Shown here one piece after another: positions 14,208-15,611 of a DNA stretch of 15,611 nucleotides. Location: NCBI GenBank assembly GCA_023404495.1, contig JAEYBE010000017.1, forward strand, positions 1 through 15,611, in the 5' to 3' direction. Both the position numbers and the translations under genes were made by a program. Positions within the stretch are counted from its first letter, which is position 1. Each line of letters opens with the position of its first letter. The DNA is from Actinomycetes bacterium. GTDB taxonomy: Bacteria > Actinomycetota > Thermoleophilia > Solirubrobacterales > JACPNS01. The notes under the pieces were generated by a model that saw only the letters and a program-made list of their open reading frames with translations, searched no databases and had not been told where the DNA came from.

Positions 14208-15353
14208 ATGGCACGCAATGCAAAGCAGGAGCCTGCGGCGGCCGAAGCGGTACCAACCGCCGAAGTGCAGCCCCGCCTACAGGCCACCAACGATGAGTCG
14301 CCTCCGCGAATCGGCGCTCAGGGCCAGCGCCAGCAGGGACACGGTCATCGGCTGACCGCAGCGTTTGAAGCGCTTGAGCGCTTCCCCGCGCTCGCGGAAT
14401 CGCGCGACCGCGTGCTGCATCTGGTCACCAACGGCAACGAGAAGGCCACGACCGACCTGGTCGAGGCGATCGAACGCGATGTCGCGCTGGTGATCACGGT
14501 GATCCGCTACGCCAACAAGGCGACCGCGGGCCGCCGCAAGGTAGTGACCGTTCGCGAGGCAGTCGAGGTGCTCAGCCCCGGCGGCGTCGAGGCGATTGTC
14601 ACGCGTACCAAGACGTTTGATTTCTTCGAGCGCACGGCTCAGTGGGACTCAACGCCGGACCGCTTCCGGCTGCACGCGATTGCGACGCAGCAGGCTGCAG
14701 AGCGGATCGCGCGCGAGACCAACTGGGACGGCGATGTCGATGCACTGCTGGTTACGGCGCTGCTTCACGACATCGGCAAGCTCGTTCTGACCTACGCCTA
14801 CGACGGCTACCCCCAGCAGGTGCACGGAAGTGCCCGCACGCCGCAGGAGCGCTTGATGCGCGAACGCCGTGAGCTGGGAGTCGACCACGCGCTCGTGGGC
14901 GGAGTGCTCGCACGGCGCTGGGGCCTGCCGGGAAGCATGGCCGCGGCGATCGAGCGTCACCACTCGGACGACGAGGGCGGCGAGGCAGCGATCATCCGCC
15001 TGGCGGACATGCTCGCGCACTACGCCGAGGGCGGCGACGTCTCACCGGACGAGCTGCTCAAGGCTTCGCGCAACGCGCGCCTGACGGTGCGCCAGCTGCG
15101 CAGCATCCTCTACGAAGTCCCGATGTCCGGTGGCGGCGAGCGCAAGCGCCCGACGGCGCCGAGCCCGCTCAGCCCGCGCGAGAGTGACGTGCTGCGCCAG
15201 CTGGCCGAGGGCAACGTCTACGAGGAGATCGCCAAGAACCTCCACCTCTCGACGAGCACGGTGCGCACGCACCTCCACAACATCTACGGCAAGCTCGGCG
15301 TGAAGGACCGCGCCCAGGCCGTGTTGAACGCTGCCGAGAACGGTTGGCTCTAA
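14208..15353 (+). CDS. HDOD domain protein with C-terminal LuxR-type DNA-binding domain
   Basis: The 381-residue protein is probably a cytosolic regulator. Residues 1-48 are a low-complexity, Gln/Ala/Pro-rich tail. About 50-305 match an HDOD/HD-type helical domain, and the metal-binding pattern of active HD enzymes looks complete: H156, H187-D188 in LLHDIGK, H227, H251-H252 and D267. Many HDOD domains are thought to be non-catalytic signalling modules, so activity cannot be claimed. Residues about 318-381 are a GerE/LuxR helix-turn-helix (LSPRESDVLRQLAEGNVYEE, then STSTVRTHLHNIYGKLGV), so the protein likely binds DNA. No receiver domain is present, so the signal would act through HDOD. GGAG lies 10 nt before the ATG at the end of a long structured leader. 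It ends 56 bp before an Rrf2 regulator. Confidence 0.88.
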   Translation: MARNAKQEPAAAEAVPTAEVQPRLQATNDESPPRIGAQGQRQQGHGHRLTAAFEALERFPALAESRDRVLHLVTNGNEKATTDLVEAIERDVALVITVIRYANKATAGRRKVVTVREAVEVLSPGGVEAIVTRTKTFDFFERTAQWDSTPDRFRLHAIATQQAAERIARETNWDGDVDALLVTALLHDIGKLVLTYAYDGYPQQVHGSARTPQERLMRERRELGVDHALVGGVLARRWGLPGSMAAAIERHHSDDEGGEAAIIRLADMLAHYAEGGDVSPDELLKASRNARLTVRQLRSILYEVPMSGGGERKRPTAPSPLSPRESDVLRQLAEGNVYEEIAKNLHLSTSTVRTHLHNIYGKLGVKDRAQAVLNAAENGWL

Positions 15354-15375
15354 ACCTGTAAGTCAGATCAGATTT

Positions 15376-15407
15376 GTCCGAAGCCCCGGTAGAATGGGGC
15401 TTCGGAC
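15376..15407. promoter_or_regulatory. Perfect 12-bp inverted repeat around the Rrf2-gene -10
   Basis: GTCCGAAGCCCC (15376-15387) and GGGGCTTCGGAC (15396-15407) are perfectly complementary, with the 8-nt centre GGTAGAAT. The centre holds the -10 of the Rrf2 gene and the right arm ends 2 nt before its ATG. It could be an autoregulatory operator that blocks the promoter. In RNA from the HDOD gene it would form a strong hairpin, but there is no T-run after it, so an intrinsic terminator is less likely. Confidence 0.6.
15390..15395 (+). promoter_or_regulatory. -10 element of the Rrf2-family gene
   Basis: TAGAAT, identical to the dnaE -10, ends 14 nt before the ATG at 15410, giving a leader of about 7 nt without a Shine-Dalgarno. 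It lies in the centre of the inverted repeat at 15376-15407. Confidence 0.5.
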
Positions 15408-15409
15408 CA

Positions 15410-15611
15410 ATGATCTCGATCACCTCCAAATCCGTCTACGCACTCTCCGCATTGGTGGAGCTTGCGCATCACGAGGGCGGCGATCCGATGCCGGTTTCTG
15501 AGATTGCGCGCAGGCGCGATCTCCCGGCGCAGTTTCTTGAGCAGCTCTTTGGCACGCTGCGGCGCGCGAACATCGTCGCCAGTCGCCGGGGTGTGAAGGG
15601 TGGCTATGTAT
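15410..15611 (+). CDS. Rrf2-family transcriptional regulator (partial, 5' part)
   Basis: The window ends after 67 codons. The visible part is the Rrf2 winged helix-turn-helix: it starts MISITSKSVYALSALVELA, goes on with PVSEIARRRDLPAQFLEQLF (the HTH) and LRRANIVASRRGVKGGYV (the wing, with the conserved SxRGxxGGY stretch). The family includes IscR, NsrR, CymR and RsrR; which one cannot be told, as the cysteine region that would bind an Fe-S cluster lies beyond the window. The ATG at 15410 matches the typical family N-terminus and is preceded by a -10 inside an inverted repeat, suggesting self-regulation. Confidence 0.9.
   Translation, partial: MISITSKSVYALSALVELAHHEGGDPMPVSEIARRRDLPAQFLEQLFGTLRRANIVASRRGVKGGYV

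Overview
The window is high-GC bacterial chromosome (no phage, IS or plasmid genes seen). Its gene order and proteins suggest an actinobacterium, most likely class Thermoleophilia (Solirubrobacter/Conexibacter/Patulibacter-like). The grounds are the pheT-argCJBD order known from Actinobacteria, an actinobacterial-type c-di-AMP riboswitch in front of an NlpC/P60-like gene, several genes that look leaderless, and an HDOD-LuxR fusion protein. This placement is an inference; no rRNA gene is present to confirm it.

Layout. (1) 1-4617, plus strand: the 3' end of pheT runs into a tightly overlapping argC-argJ-argB-argD operon that takes N-acetylglutamate to ornithine (ArgJ recycles the acetyl group). 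(2) 4614-6578: a TetR-family regulator on the minus strand, tail-to-tail with argD and divergent from argG (argininosuccinate synthase). In the classic actinobacterial cluster argF and argR lie between argD and argG, and argH follows argG; all three are absent here. (3) 6579-7511: a possible argG terminator, a promoter, a ydaO/yuaA-type c-di-AMP riboswitch, an NlpC/P60-like cell-wall hydrolase and a strong bidirectional terminator. (4) 7539-8150, minus: a DUF305 lipoprotein with a Met/His-rich tail. (5) 8331-14056: dnaE (replicative polymerase), convergent nfo (endonuclease IV) and divergent gltX (a compact glutamyl-tRNA synthetase). (6) 14057-15353: a 151-nt leader with riboswitch-like pairing, then an HDOD domain protein fused to a LuxR-type DNA-binding domain. 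(7) 15376-15611: a perfect 12-bp inverted repeat around a -10 element, followed by the start of an Rrf2-family regulator cut by the window end.

Two themes stand out. First, genes at the head of transcription units (argG, dnaE, nfo, gltX) have a TANNNT -10 hexamer only 7-9 nt before the ATG and no ribosome binding site, which predicts leaderless mRNAs; operon-internal genes have good Shine-Dalgarno sequences. Second, two genes have long structured leaders: one is a recognisable c-di-AMP riboswitch, and the other, in front of the HDOD-LuxR gene, matches no class I recognise. In the latter a 5' strand can pair either with a local partner or with the Shine-Dalgarno region. This is the best candidate for something undescribed in the window.
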